Source: Pythium myriotylum (lineage: Eukaryota > Oomycota > Peronosporomycetes > Pythiales > Pythiaceae). From it: DNA of 64,000 bases. Both the position numbers and the translations under genes were made by a program. The notes beneath the pieces are model-generated. The model made no database searches, was not told where the DNA came from, and saw nothing but the letters and a program-made list of their open reading frames with translations. Position 1 is the first letter of the stretch. Each line of letters opens with the position of its first letter. Shown piece by piece: positions 31,353-41,631 of the stretch. The DNA is taken from positions 806,001 to 870,000 of the forward strand of contig JALJCQ010000006.1 in assembly GCA_023091665.1 (NCBI GenBank), given 5' to 3'.

Positions 31353-31767
31353 AAGCTGTTCTCGAGCAAATCTTGGCAGAGTTGTGGAAGTCTACTCAGA
31401 TGCATCGAAAGGCCTGTCTTGAAGATTTTAGGGTGCTTCTTTGAATTCTGTTGACTCGAAAAAAGCGTGCAACCGTCCAGCGTAATCTGTTTCCATCCAC
31501 CCGTGGAGAATCTCATCGAAGACATCAAGAATCTGGACTCGTCGCGTCACCGAGGACGTGGTTGCGGCCGTGGGAGGTACACTGGAGACTTTACAGCTTC
31601 GAAGATGACAGGTGACAGACCGAGTCCTTCCCAGTCATCTATCCGCCGATCTTGGTCGGAACCACCACCCGTTCCTGCCGTGAAGGATTTCTTCGGAGCT
31701 TCAACGTGACCGAGTCAAGGATGAGCTGACTGAGCGATCGACTCTCCGTTCACACGCCCCTCGCTTC

Positions 31768-31783
31768 TCTCATTCTTCGACTT
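31768..31783 (+). promoter_or_regulatory. Initiator-like site
   Basis: TCTCATTCTTCGACTT matches 12 of 16 positions of the oomycete initiator and lies 18 bases before the ATG at 31801. Confidence 0.5.
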
Positions 31784-31800
31784 GCGATCGACTGGTCAAG

Positions 31801-33315
31801 ATGGTCCGCGCCTCGACACCCGTCCTGCTTCTCGCGCTCGCCGCCGGCTCTGTCGCCGCGCAAAACGCCACGGTCAACTGGGTCGGTCCCAAGATCGGCC
31901 GCCCGATTGACACGGCGTGCTACCGCAAGACGCTCCGCAACAACGAGTGCCCGCTCGGCTACGACAGCGACAAGCTCGGTGGCTGCTGGGCCCAATGCCC
32001 ACTCGAGTACCCCGTGGCCTGCGGCATGGAGTGCATCCCGCAGAGCAAGGACTGTGGCCTCGAGGTGATCACCAAGATCAGCACGGTTGCGACCGTTGCC
32101 ATTAACCTCGCGTCCAGCAGCATGTTCTCGAGCCTCATCGGCACGAGTGTTCAGCAAGGTATCAAGTGCGGCGGTGACCTCTTCACGGTTGTGACCAAGA
32201 TCGTGCAGGTTGTCGGCGACATCCAAAAGGCCAACCCGACCATCACGGACGCGCAGCTCATTCTGCAGCTGCTCCAGTCGAGCGTCGTCACGACGGATCT
32301 CACGAACGCCGTGATCAACTGTGCTGGCTCGTCGTCGACCATCGGCTCGGTCATCAGCTCCATCGTCAACTTCATCGTCGGCCAAGTCGCCACCAACAAG
32401 TCGGCCGTGCTTGAGCCGAACGCTTTCATCCAGCTCACCAAGGACGCCGGTATCGGCTCGTCCATCACGTCTCTGGGAGCCTCGGACCTCGACAAGTTCA
32501 AGCAACTCATCACCAACGGCCCGGCCTGTGGTATGCAGCTCAAGAACGTCATCGACCGCGTCGTCAACTACATCGTTGGGCTCAAGAAGGTCAACGCCAA
32601 GATCACGCCCGAGCAAATCCGCGTTGAGCTCACCAAGACCTCGCTCTTCCTCCAGGAGATTCCTCAGCTCACCAACAAGTGCGCTGAGTCGGGTGTGCGC
32701 GCCAGTGGCGGTGACGTCTTCGACTTGCGCGACACCATCCGCAAGGCGCTCCAGGGCTTCATCGACAAGGTCGTTGACGGTGCCTACCAGAACGGTAACC
32801 CGGTGCCGCCGGAGTACTACGCGCTCGTGGCCGTGAACCTCGGCCTCGACGCCTTGTCTGGCCTTGACTCGACCGGTATTATCAAGATGGTGCAGGAGTT
32901 CCTCCAGCCAATCTGTGGGCCTACCTCGATGATCGGCGAGATCGATGACGGACCAGCAAACCTCGCTCTCGGTCTCCGCACGGTCGACGCAGCTTTCAAC
33001 GGCAGCACGGGCCAGTGGACCAAGGCTGGCAACGGCCAGGTCAAGATCATCTTTGAGAGCAAGGACACTGTGGACGTCACGGTCAACGTGTGGTCGGGAG
33101 GCTCCCAGATCGCGAGCGTGCCTGTGGCCAAGGGTGCTCGTGTCGAGTGGAGCAAGCCTGTCAAGGATCTCCAGGACAAGACGCTGTACTTGGATCGCTG
33201 GCGTCCGGGATTCTGGGGACTGCCAGGCACTGGTGGCGGCTCATTGCTTGCGTGGGTGCCCCGGTCGTCTGCTGGCGGCAACTTCGAGCTCCGTGCAGTG
33301 TTGAACGTCTCGTAA
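31801..33315 (+). CDS. Secreted protein with N-terminal Cys-rich module, unknown function
   Basis: 504 residues, intronless. The signal peptide is clear (L-L-L-A-L-A-A-G-S-V-A-A, cleavage near residue 20). A compact Cys module follows (about 38-82), with C-P-L-G-Y, G-G-C-W-A-Q-C-P, A-C-G-M-E-C-I-P. The middle (about 85-370) is helical and hydrophobic, with several V-N-x-I-V-G-type segments that look like amphipathic helices rather than membrane spans. The last 110 residues (N-G-S-T-G-Q-W-T, V-D-V-T-V-N-V-W, L-Y-L-D-R-W-R-P-G-F-W) read as beta-rich. I do not recognise a named family; wall or extracellular function is possible. Confidence 0.85.
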   Translation: MVRASTPVLLLALAAGSVAAQNATVNWVGPKIGRPIDTACYRKTLRNNECPLGYDSDKLGGCWAQCPLEYPVACGMECIPQSKDCGLEVITKISTVATVAINLASSSMFSSLIGTSVQQGIKCGGDLFTVVTKIVQVVGDIQKANPTITDAQLILQLLQSSVVTTDLTNAVINCAGSSSTIGSVISSIVNFIVGQVATNKSAVLEPNAFIQLTKDAGIGSSITSLGASDLDKFKQLITNGPACGMQLKNVIDRVVNYIVGLKKVNAKITPEQIRVELTKTSLFLQEIPQLTNKCAESGVRASGGDVFDLRDTIRKALQGFIDKVVDGAYQNGNPVPPEYYALVAVNLGLDALSGLDSTGIIKMVQEFLQPICGPTSMIGEIDDGPANLALGLRTVDAAFNGSTGQWTKAGNGQVKIIFESKDTVDVTVNVWSGGSQIASVPVAKGARVEWSKPVKDLQDKTLYLDRWRPGFWGLPGTGGGSLLAWVPRSSAGGNFELRAVLNVS

Positions 33316-33906
33316 ATAGCCCGCCTCAAGGCGCTCTCGCTCATTGCAGTTTTTCGTCCCAAGTTGCTACATTCGTTTAGCTTTTGAGGACCTTGTTGTG
33401 AATGTTGTGACCAAACGAAATAATGAACATTACCTGCAGCTGCAGGCTTTTGATCTCCAGCTTCTTAGCGTCGAAAAAAAACACTTCATTACTGTTGTAA
33501 CAGTAGTAGTTGTAATGTCTAGGAGAACCCAGCCAAATCTACTGCTGCGGTGAAAACCCTTCGGACGATATTTGAGCAGTATGGTTGGGTCACGTCTTCG
33601 TTACGACCTCCTGGAAGGATTGACTGACTCGAGCGGTCATTCTTGGATTGTTCGCTATCGCGATACATCCTTGAAGAAACAAACGCTTGTTTTGTTGTGC
33701 TGTGCTAATCGTCACAATGAAGCTGCTCTGGATTTCCCCCATCGGCTTCTGTGGCTCACATGAAATGCCCTTACCAGCTAAAGAACACATCGCTGGCTGT
33801 CGATACCCGATAAATCGCGCTTCCAGAACCCCCTTCAATTCGCAATCGAGCGTTGGTAGAATTGATGACCGCCCTGCAGAGGATTATTCACCAAGATGAG
33901 GCGCTC
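33316..33906. other. Spacer between a secreted-protein gene and member 16
   Basis: 591 bases between convergent genes. Short frames on both strands show nothing recognisable. Confidence 0.4.
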
Positions 33907-35295
33907 CTAGTGAGCTGACATCCCGTTCGCGAGGAGCATTTGTTCAACGAGCATGTTCTCAATCGTTTGGAACAAGAACCCTAGATTCTGTTGGAATGCC
34001 GCGAGCATCATATCCGTCAAGGCACCAGTCGTTGCTCCTTCCGGTTTGTCCATGATATCTTCCGCAACGGCGGGCATCAGTCGCATACACACTTGAATGA
34101 TCGCAGACTCAATTGGTTCAGCATCAGGCTCGCTGACGTTGATCACTGTCTTGGTTCGGACAGGTTCGAGAACGACCCAGCCTCTTTCAACGATCTGGAC
34201 GTTTTGAAGCACTTCGCGGGACCCTCCACCGACGGTCGAAGACTCCAGAACGTAAACAATGCGATCCTTCTCAACGAAACGCTTGGTCACGATGGCCATG
34301 TTCATGCGAGCCTCGGCTGAACCAACGCGCATGGTCATCTCTGAGTGTGAATGAATCGAGTCAGGAGTTGCCTTAACGCCGTGGTAGACTCCGTGCAAGA
34401 ACTTCAGTTTTGGCTGTGAGATGCAAGCCCAGGCAGCCCGGTCGGTCGCCTCCGTCGAGAACGGTACGATCTTGGCGTTCGTGACTTCCAAGTACAATCG
34501 ACTGGCATCGTCAAGCAGCACCTGCGAGTCGTTGCACTCGCTCTTGGACGTGTCAAAGCCGATGCGCTGCCAGATCGCGCTGAGCTCCTCGTACGAACGA
34601 TCGGCTCGTTCAGAGAGCCGCTCAAACGTCGCTGGATCCTGCGGGTTCCCCGAGCAAAGCCGCTTGCTCGGAAAGTTCAAGTCAAACTCGTCAATGAGAC
34701 CAGCCGGCAGCATGGCGCTGGGCCGCTTTCTCAGCGCCTTCTCGAGGCTCTTGGCGATCTTGAGCTGGTCCTCGAGCATGAGCCGCAGCTCGGCGTTCTT
34801 GCGCTCCGACTTTTGCTTCTCGACTCGCTGGTGACGCGCCACGCGCTCCCAAAGCGATCCTTGCACGTTCACCAGCGCTGCATCACTACCGTTCGCATCT
34901 TCGTTTGCACTGTCGGCCGTCACGGCCGTCGCGTTACGCTTGGCGGCCTCGAGTTCCTGCTCGAGCTCGACGACTTTCTTGCGCAAGTACGAGAGCTCCT
35001 GCTTCATGCGCACGCGCGTCGAGTTGGTCATGGGCTTCTTGACGGGCGCCTGGTTGTTGTCGCTCGAGGACTGCGACGCCGTCTCGCTCGCGTCGCCGTC
35101 GTTGGGGTCTCTCTCGGAAAGGGACACCTCGCTCGCGTCGAGCGCGATTGCGGCGCCGTGCGAGGCGATCGGCGCGCCGTTTTCGCGCGAAACGTCCGCC
35201 ATGAGCGCGTCTTCGGTCGCGAGGTCGTCCAGCAGGTCGCTGAGCATCGCGTCTTCGAGGAAGAAGCGCTCGTCGTCGCCTTGGCGGTGGCCCAT
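33907..35295 (-). CDS. Family member 16: bZIP-like/START-like protein, intronless
   Basis: Single exon of 462 residues, first gene of the right array. N-terminal acidic A-M-L-S-D-L-L-D-D-L, Ser-rich spacer, basic N-S-T-R-V-R-M-K-Q-E near 90-99, zipper L-R-K-K-V-V-E-L-E-Q-E-L, then L-W-E-R-V-A-R-H-Q and a second coil ending S-L-E-K-A-L-R-K-R. C-terminal domain: I-V-P-F-S-T-E-A-T-D-R-A-A-W, V-T-K-R-F-V-E-K-D-R-I-V-Y-V, G-W-V-V-L-E-P, I-Q-V-C-M-R-L and I-E-N-M-L-V-E-Q. Both family introns are missing. It resembles member 13 most in the C-terminal half. Divergent from member 17, with 179 bases between starts. Confidence 0.9.
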   Translation of the reverse strand: MGHRQGDDERFFLEDAMLSDLLDDLATEDALMADVSRENGAPIASHGAAIALDASEVSLSERDPNDGDASETASQSSSDNNQAPVKKPMTNSTRVRMKQELSYLRKKVVELEQELEAAKRNATAVTADSANEDANGSDAALVNVQGSLWERVARHQRVEKQKSERKNAELRLMLEDQLKIAKSLEKALRKRPSAMLPAGLIDEFDLNFPSKRLCSGNPQDPATFERLSERADRSYEELSAIWQRIGFDTSKSECNDSQVLLDDASRLYLEVTNAKIVPFSTEATDRAAWACISQPKLKFLHGVYHGVKATPDSIHSHSEMTMRVGSAEARMNMAIVTKRFVEKDRIVYVLESSTVGGGSREVLQNVQIVERGWVVLEPVRTKTVINVSEPDAEPIESAIIQVCMRLMPAVAEDIMDKPEGATTGALTDMMLAAFQQNLGFLFQTIENMLVEQMLLANGMSAH

Positions 35296-35474
35296 GGTGC
35301 AAAGGGCCGAGTTTCAGTGATGACTATCCTCGCGGGCAACATGGAGGACTGTCAACAGTTACGAACTGATGGATGAGGTGATAAGAGTGGTGTTCGTAAC
35401 GATTCGGAAAGCTTACGCGTTCCATGAATTCATAGCTTACTCCATTTTCGATTTTGGATTCACGCGGTGGGGAA

Positions 35475-36963
35475 ATGGAGATGGCGACCAACGGCGCGCC
35501 GTCGTTTTCTGGCGCGCCTGGCTCGACGCAGCCGCGTAGCGACGGTGTAAACGATGGCGCCGATGGGGTTCTTTCGCTGGACGACGTCGCGTTCGACAGC
35601 TCGCTCTCGTTCCTTGAAGACGTGGTTGGAAATGGCTCCTCTCCGTTTGACCACGAGGCTCCACTCCCAGCATCTCCTGTGTTGCCGGACGTCGTTGACG
35701 ATGATACGACGGAGGAGCTTCTCAGTGATCTGTTTAACCTGATTGATCAAGACGGTGATGCTGGGAGCGTGCAACAAAGCGAGGACGGACCCCATAACGG
35801 ATCAGCGCCCGACGGCTCACCACACACGTCCGACGTAGCAGAAAAGCCCCAGTCCAAGAGCAAGTCGACGATATCACGCCAGCGGGAAGAGATTAAGTAC
35901 TTACGCGAACAAGTAGGCCACCTCGAAGGCGAGTTGGCTCGGTTGCAGCAGCATCCATCGCCAGCAAACGAGAATAGTGGTCGAACAAAAATGTGGGAGG
36001 GTATCGCGAAGCGGCAGCTGAGCGAGAAGCAACGTGCCGAGATAGAGAACATCAAGCTTCGTGAGCAGCTTGAATACCAGCTCCGCGTCGCGAAAAGCCT
36101 CGAGAAGCTGCTCCGTAAGCGATCAGTAAGTTTTTTCTACCTCGATCTGACGATGGCTAGGCTTGTTTGAAGAGAATTGATGAACTTTCTCGCGTGTGAC
36201 ACAGCTCGCACACACAGATTCTCTGTTCCGAGAACGGAAGCGGCCGCGAGGCGCTAGCCGCATCGATCTCGCCGCAAGCTGCAACCTGATCCGTAGTCGG
36301 ATCGAGAAGCGATTTGACGATATCGACCCTGTCTTCGCACAGATCGGGTTGTTGACCACGCTCACTGAGATGGACGATGCCCGTGCTGCCAGTGGGCCCG
36401 ATAATGCCATCTTCATGGAGATGATCATGGTAAAGTCCTTCCCTTTTCAGCTACACGACGTGGCGAACGCTGTGTGGCAGTGTTTGTCGCGCGCCGACAT
36501 ACCGCTCGACAACGGTTTCTATGGAGCTACCGAACCATCGGGCTCGGTGTGTGATTTCAAGTTAGCGGTGACGATGCGACTCCGTCGATCTGAGGTAACC
36601 ATCAGCGCGCAAGGCATCGCCGCTCGCCGCGTTGAGAAGTCTCGGTCGCTGATCGTTTTTGAGACTGTCGGGGCGACAGAAGGCGCACTCTTTGCCGGAC
36701 GAAACATCCTCATGACGGAATGCGGCTACATTGTATTCGAGGAGGGACCACCAGATGAGCACAGCGATGCGTCGACGGTTGTCAAAGTCTGCGTGCGCAT
36801 GTGGCCCGAGATGGAAGACGCCGACGCGGAGGACGGCTCCGAAGTGCAAACGGGAGTGTTCGTGGACCTCGTGACTGGCTCGTACAACGAAAACGTCAAG
36901 ACCATGCTCCAGATCGTCGAGAACACGCTGCTCGAGCAAATCCAGCATGCAAGCCACGCCTAG
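35475..36963 (+). CDS. Family member 17: bZIP-like/START-like protein
   Basis: Exons 35475-36125 and 36205-36963; phase-0 intron 36126-36204 (GTAAGT...CACAG) at the first site. 469 residues; the Met at 35481 is an alternative start. Acidic motif S-L-S-F-L-E-D-V, second acidic patch D-L-F-N-L-I-D-Q-D, basic R-Q-R-E-E-I-K-Y, zipper L-R-E-Q-V-G-H-L-E-G-E-L, second coil A-E-I-E-N-I-K-L-R-E-Q-L and S-L-E-K-L-L-R-K-R. Exon 2 opens with F-R-E-R-K-R, a basic patch shared by members 17-20, then S-F-P-F...A-V-W, N-G-F-Y-G, V-C-V-R-M-W-P-E and V-E-N-T-L-L-E-Q. Confidence 0.9.
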
Positions 36964-37090
36964 ACCTGTCTGGAGGGTGTTGCCACTGTCTTCAAGCTGA
37001 CATACGGTATTTGTGAAGTGATAAATACGATAGATGCATTAATATATACAGAGAAACTGGGAAGAGGACAGTCTCCAAACAGTCTGCACA

Positions 37091-38556
37091 ATGGAGACCA
37101 AGTCTACTAGTCGCTTTTCGCCGTCTCCTAGCGCCGCAGCCTCGCCGCTGAGTGTCGCTGACGGCTCTTCGGACGTGTCGCAATCTCTAGACGTGCTCGC
37201 TCTCGATGAATCGCTTTCTTTCATCGACGAACTGGACGAGAATGACTCGTCGCTTCTGGAGGACGAAAATGGCACAGCACGACTTCTAGATGATATGCTG
37301 TCGCTCGTGCCCGAGGAACAGAGCATCCAGTCGCAGGAAAGTCACGCGCCATCTTCACCCATCGAGTCAGACAACCGTTCAAAACCTAGATCGAGGCCCG
37401 GCCGCGTGAGGCCGAAGGCGAGGATGGAGCACTTGCGACAGGAAGTCGTGGCTCTGGAAGCAGAGCTAGCGCGTCTCAAAAAGCAAGCAGAGGCCACGAG
37501 TGGGGACAACGGGATCAACGCTACAAAAGGCGTCTGGGCGGGTATCGCCAAGCGACAACTCCTCGAGAGGCACCGCGCCGAGATCGAAAATGTAAAGTTA
37601 AGAGAGCAACTTGACGGCCAGCTCCGCCTGGCGCGGTCTCCAGAAGCTTCTGCGAAAGCGAGAGGTGCATTGCGTCCAAAATGATGGACACGACGACAGA
37701 CTCACGTGGCGTTATTTACACAGGACTCGGATTCCGACACGCGCATCTTCGAACGGAAGAGATCGCTTGGGACGCCAGCACGAGATCTAGATGAAACGAT
37801 CAAGGAGATCAGGCAGCGTATCAGCAAACAGCTAGACGAAGTCTGTGGTGTGATGGAGGAATGTGGACTGTCATCTGTATCCATGGATATGGACGAGGTG
37901 CGTGCCGTCAGCGATTCACAGAACAGTATCTGTGTCGAGTTAGTCACGGTCAAGGAGTTTCCGTTCAAGTTCGAGCGGGTCGCGGGAGCTGTATGGTCCT
38001 GCGTCAGTGCTAGCCACATTCAACTAACCAACGGCTACTATGGGGTATCGGAGAGATCTGACTGGCTTTGCGAGATCCAATTCTCTGTCAAGCTGAGCGT
38101 TCGGCGATCCGAGGCGATGATCCACTTCCGGGGTGTCGGGGTCCGACGAATGGAGGCAGGTCGCTCGATGATCGTGTTTGAGTCCGTAGGATTCATGGAA
38201 GGCCAACTGTTCACTGAACAAAGCGTAACCATTCGCGAGCGTGGATACATTCTGATTGAAGGTGACTCTTCCTCCCCCCCTTCTCTCCTACTACTAGTAC
38301 AGTTGTCAAAGTGTTTGTTCGTATGCGACCCGAAATCGAGACGGATGATATTGCATTCGAGTCACCTCAATCAAGCCGCTTGGTCGACCTCGTCGTGGGT
38401 TCGTATAACCAAAACACCAAGACGCTGCTACAGTTTACGGAGAATGTGCTTATGCAGCCAGCGTCACCAACCTGTTCAATCGGTGGTGTATTAGCGCATG
38501 AACTCAGTGGCGCAGTGATGCATTCTCACCTTTATGAAAGCAGCACAAATAATTAG
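37091..38556 (+). pseudogene. Family member 18: paralogue with one or two frameshifts
   Basis: Exon 1 37091-37664, exon 2 from 37724; intron 37665-37723 with TTTACACAG acceptor. The family parts are all visible: S-L-S-F-I-D-E-L, zipper L-R-Q-E-V-V-A-L-E-A-E-L, F-E-R-K-R, F-P-F...A-V-W, N-G-Y-Y-G, V-R-M-R-P-E, T-E-N-V-L-M. Just before the donor (about 37635-37640) two bases are missing relative to paralogues, so R-S-L-E-K becomes out of frame and exon 1 cannot be joined in frame. A second shift lies at the run of seven C at 38274-38280, unless 38262-38302 is a 41-base pyrimidine-rich intron. Pseudogene, or assembly error in one or both places. Confidence 0.6.
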
Positions 38557-38685
38557 AATGATGTCGATAAAGAACTAGACGTTTCCCATGCTGCAATTGC
38601 AACATCATTCCCTGGTTATTGGTGCTGTAATCGTTGGTCAGTGTGCGAGTGATAACGAAAACGAACATAAGGTTTGCGTCACAAA

Positions 38686-40034
38686 TTAGTTCTCCTCATC
38701 GCTTGTTGTGGTCGTTGAAGGAGTCTCCACCGCTGGGGCCATGGACGGTGACCGCATTAGGTTGTTCTCGATATGCTGAAAGAGTGACTTCGCAGTTTGC
38801 TCGTATGATCCAATTGCGAGATCTGTAAACCAGCTAATTTTTGGAGCGCTCAACGAACGACCCTCTCGTGCTGAGCGTTCAAACTCCGGCGTTATTCGAG
38901 CGCAAGCTCTAACGATTGTTGACGGATTACTTGGAGTTGAGTTGGTCGCTGTAATCGTAATGTAGCCTCGCTCACGATACACGATATGCTCGTCTTCAAG
39001 CAGTGGAATCTCAGTCATACCAACAGTCTCGAACACCATGGTAGATTGATTGGGTTTCAAGCGACGTGCCCCATACCCACGGCATGTGATAACAGTTTGC
39101 GTTCGCCTTAGGCTGAGGTTCACTGAAAACTCGAGCTCGCAGAGAGTATCTGAGTGCTGCAAGGCACCATAGACTCCTCCATGAAGTTTGAGACCATTAC
39201 CGCTCGTACATTGCCAGAAAATCTCAGCGACCGACTCCACGTGGAATGGGTACACTTTGACTATGACCATTTCCATACACACACCGCCGTTCTCGTCGTA
39301 CGCCGCTCGAAAGTCATCGAAATCAGCGTTGATGGATAGCAGCTGACACATAGCCATCATGGGTTCGATCTCGTCAAAGCGAACGCCGATATTATCGCGG
39401 ATCCCGACCACCAAATCGCTGAGTTCGATTTCGGGAGACGTGCGTGCGCGCTTTCGCTCAAAGAAAAGCGATTCCGGTCCACTAGCCTGCAAGAGAAGGG
39501 CCTCAATATCCTGGCGGCAGGTCTGAACAGCAAAAAACTAACCGTCCGCTTCTGAAGAAGTTTCTCGAGGCTTCTCGCGACGCGCAATTGGCTCTCAAGT
39601 TGCTGGCGTAGCTTCACATTTTCGATCCCCGCACGTTGCTTCTCGTTCAACTGTCGTTTGGCAATATTCTCCCACGGACTAGGCTGCGTAGAAGTCGACT
39701 CGGTGTTTCCAGGCACCTGCTTATGACGCTGCAATTCGGCTTCCAGCACGGCAGCCTGTGTGCGCAGGTACTCGATCTCCCGCTTCTGTCGCACACGAAA
39801 CGGTATTGACGGAGGTTTCTCAGTGGCGGGTACTCCTCGCTGACTTTCTTCAATGGGTTGATCTTGTTGCTCATCAGATTCGACGTGGGGCTCGCCACGG
39901 AACTGTGCTGGAATTTCTTTCGGCACACCATGGAGATCGTCAATGAATGACAAAGAGCTGTCGAACGCGATCGCGTCGAGCGACGAGCTCGTGTCCTCAG
40001 CGGCAGGTCCGCCAGCACTCGGTGCGCGATGCAT
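38686..40034 (-). CDS. Family member 19: bZIP-like/START-like protein
   Basis: Exons 40034-39543 and 39486-38686; phase-0 intron 39542-39487 (GTTAGT...TTGCAG) at the first site. 430 residues starting M-H-R-A-P-S. Acidic motif S-L-S-F-I-D-D-L near 26-33, basic F-R-V-R-Q-K-R-E-I-E-Y, zipper L-R-T-Q-A-A-V-L-E-A-E-L, second coil G-I-E-N-V-K-L-R-Q-Q-L and S-L-E-K-L-L-Q-K-R. Exon 2: F-F-E-R-K-R-A-R, Y-P-F-H-V...I-F-W, G-G-V-Y-G, R-G-Y-I-T-I, I-G-S-Y-E-Q and I-E-N-N-L. The W replaces the usual A-V-W as I-F-W. It lies on the opposite strand to its neighbours 18 and 20. Confidence 0.9.
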
Positions 40035-40121
40035 CCCAGTTGTCTTGTAGCTGCTCGTCTGAGTATTTATCAGAGTCAGATGCACTTGGAGCGCAACCCC
40101 ACGTTCTTGCCGTGATGGAAA

Positions 40122-41519
40122 ATGGTTCCGACACGGCGAACCGCCGAGACGAATGCCGCGGCGAATGCCACACCACGAGAGGCAGAAGGAGCTACACTGC
40201 CTCCTGCGGACGCCGCGCTGCCGCGGCTGCTGGAGGAGCTGGACGCGCTACCCGCGGACTTTTCGGTGGCACTGTTAGAAAGTACGGCGTCAGCAGTTAG
40301 TGATGGCGTTCAGGGTGACTCGGCGCCGCCGGACGAGCCCCTCTTCACAGAGCTGGAGACAGAGCTCTTGCTCGCGAGCCTCGAAGGTGATGCAGCGGCA
40401 CCAGAGCCCGTGAAGACGACGAAGAAGAAGATCCCGACGAGAATACGGCAGCAGCAAGAGATGGCATACTTGAGGTCTCAAGTCGCTGAGCTCGAGCAGC
40501 AGCTCAGCCAAATGAAGCAGGAACAGCTAGGACTCCCGTCAACTGATGCGGATAATCCCTCAAAGCTCGGAGTGGGCCACAATGCCCTATGGGAGCAAAT
40601 TGCGAAGAGACAAACGGAAGAAAAGCGGCGTGCTGAGGTGGAGAACGCCAAACTGCGTTCACTACTCGAGGACCAACTGCGTGTCGCGCACAGTCTAGAA
40701 AAGCTGTTCACAAAACGCTCGGTGAGCTACTGATATTTTTTTGCTCACCAAGCGTTGACTCACGCTCTTGTATGTTAGCTTGTCGAGGCGAGTGAGTACT
40801 TCGAACCGCACAAGCGCATGCGGGTATCCGCGCTACCGCCTATGGGGCCTTTTGTCCCCGAGCTGGATCGTCAGATGAGGAAAATTGACATTGTCATGGC
40901 TGAGAGCGGGCTCACATCGATTCAGGTGGAGAGATCGGAAGCTCAGATGAAGTGCGACGACTACACAAACGAGATTTTCTTGGAGAGGACGATGACCAAG
41001 GTTTTGCCGTTTGACGTGGACCGAGTCAGCGAAGCAGCGTGGCGTCGCCTGACACCTAATCGATTGGATCTCAACAACGGTTTTTACGGTGCTTCACTTC
41101 GAACAGAAGATGAGTACGAGCTGAACTTCTCTGTTGAAACTCGCGTCCGGCGATCTGTGGCCCAGTGCGTCGGTAGCGGGATGGGTTGTCGTCAGCGAAT
41201 TGCTGGGGAGCGAGTCCTCGTCGTTTGGCAAATGCGCAACCACTTCACTGGCCCTGCCTTTCTTCATGAGAGTGCGGGGATGCTCAGCCGGGGCCACCTG
41301 GTTGTCGAGCCGCTTCAGGGATCGGACTCGTCCATCATAAAGATATGCGTGCATATGTATCCCCAGCTCGCCGAGCCAGACAAGATCCAGACGGGCCTTC
41401 TTGTCGACCTCGCGCTCAGCTCATTCAACCCCAACACACAAAGCATCTTGCAAATGGTGGAGAACGATCTGTTGGAGGAATCGCTTAAGGCTGACGGCAA
41501 CCGGGAGAAGAGCTCTTGA
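40122..41519 (+). CDS. Family member 20: bZIP-like/START-like protein
   Basis: Exons 40122-40721 and 40779-41519; phase-0 intron 40722-40778 (GTGAGC...GTTAG). 446 residues. The Ala-rich N-terminus is followed by L-F-T-E-L-E-T-E-L-L-L-A-S-L, then basic T-R-I-R-Q-Q-Q-E, zipper L-R-S-Q-V-A-E-L-E-Q-Q-L, L-W-E-Q-I-A-K-R-Q and a second coil S-L-E-K-L-F. Exon 2: P-H-K-R-M-R, V-L-P-F-D-V-D-R-V-S-E-A-A-W, N-N-G-F-Y-G, G-H-L-V-V-E-P, I-C-V-H-M-Y-P, V-E-N-D-L-L-E-E. Divergent from member 19, with only 87 bases between the start codons, so the two probably share a promoter. Confidence 0.9.
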
Positions 41520-41528
41520 AGCAGATAA

Positions 41529-41631
41529 TTGGCTACATAATGACAGTAAAAAGAGGAGTGACATCAGTATGCAGAGGTGAATGAGCCTGCTTACCTTTAT
41601 ACGGAGGTATCAAACTCGCCTGTCATCTGAA
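41529..41631 (+). promoter_or_regulatory. Upstream block shared by members 21 and 22
   Basis: T-G-G-C-T-A-C-A...G-T-G-A-C-A-T-C...A-G-A-G-G-T-x-A-A-T appears in the same order upstream of member 21 (41531-41583) and member 22 (43082-43136). The two genes are tandem neighbours, so the duplicated unit included the promoter. Whether the block binds a factor is unknown. Confidence 0.4.

Larger units (their letters stand above)
30214..31800. other. Long spacer between the two secreted-protein genes
   Basis: 1587 bases. No supportable gene. It contains a strong pair of overlapping palindromes (31099-31161), further short palindromes around 31329-31352 and an initiator-like site at its right end. 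Confidence 0.5.

Noticed and set aside
31750..32616. 288-codon minus-strand frame
   Set aside because: Antisense shadow of the secreted protein at 31801-33315.
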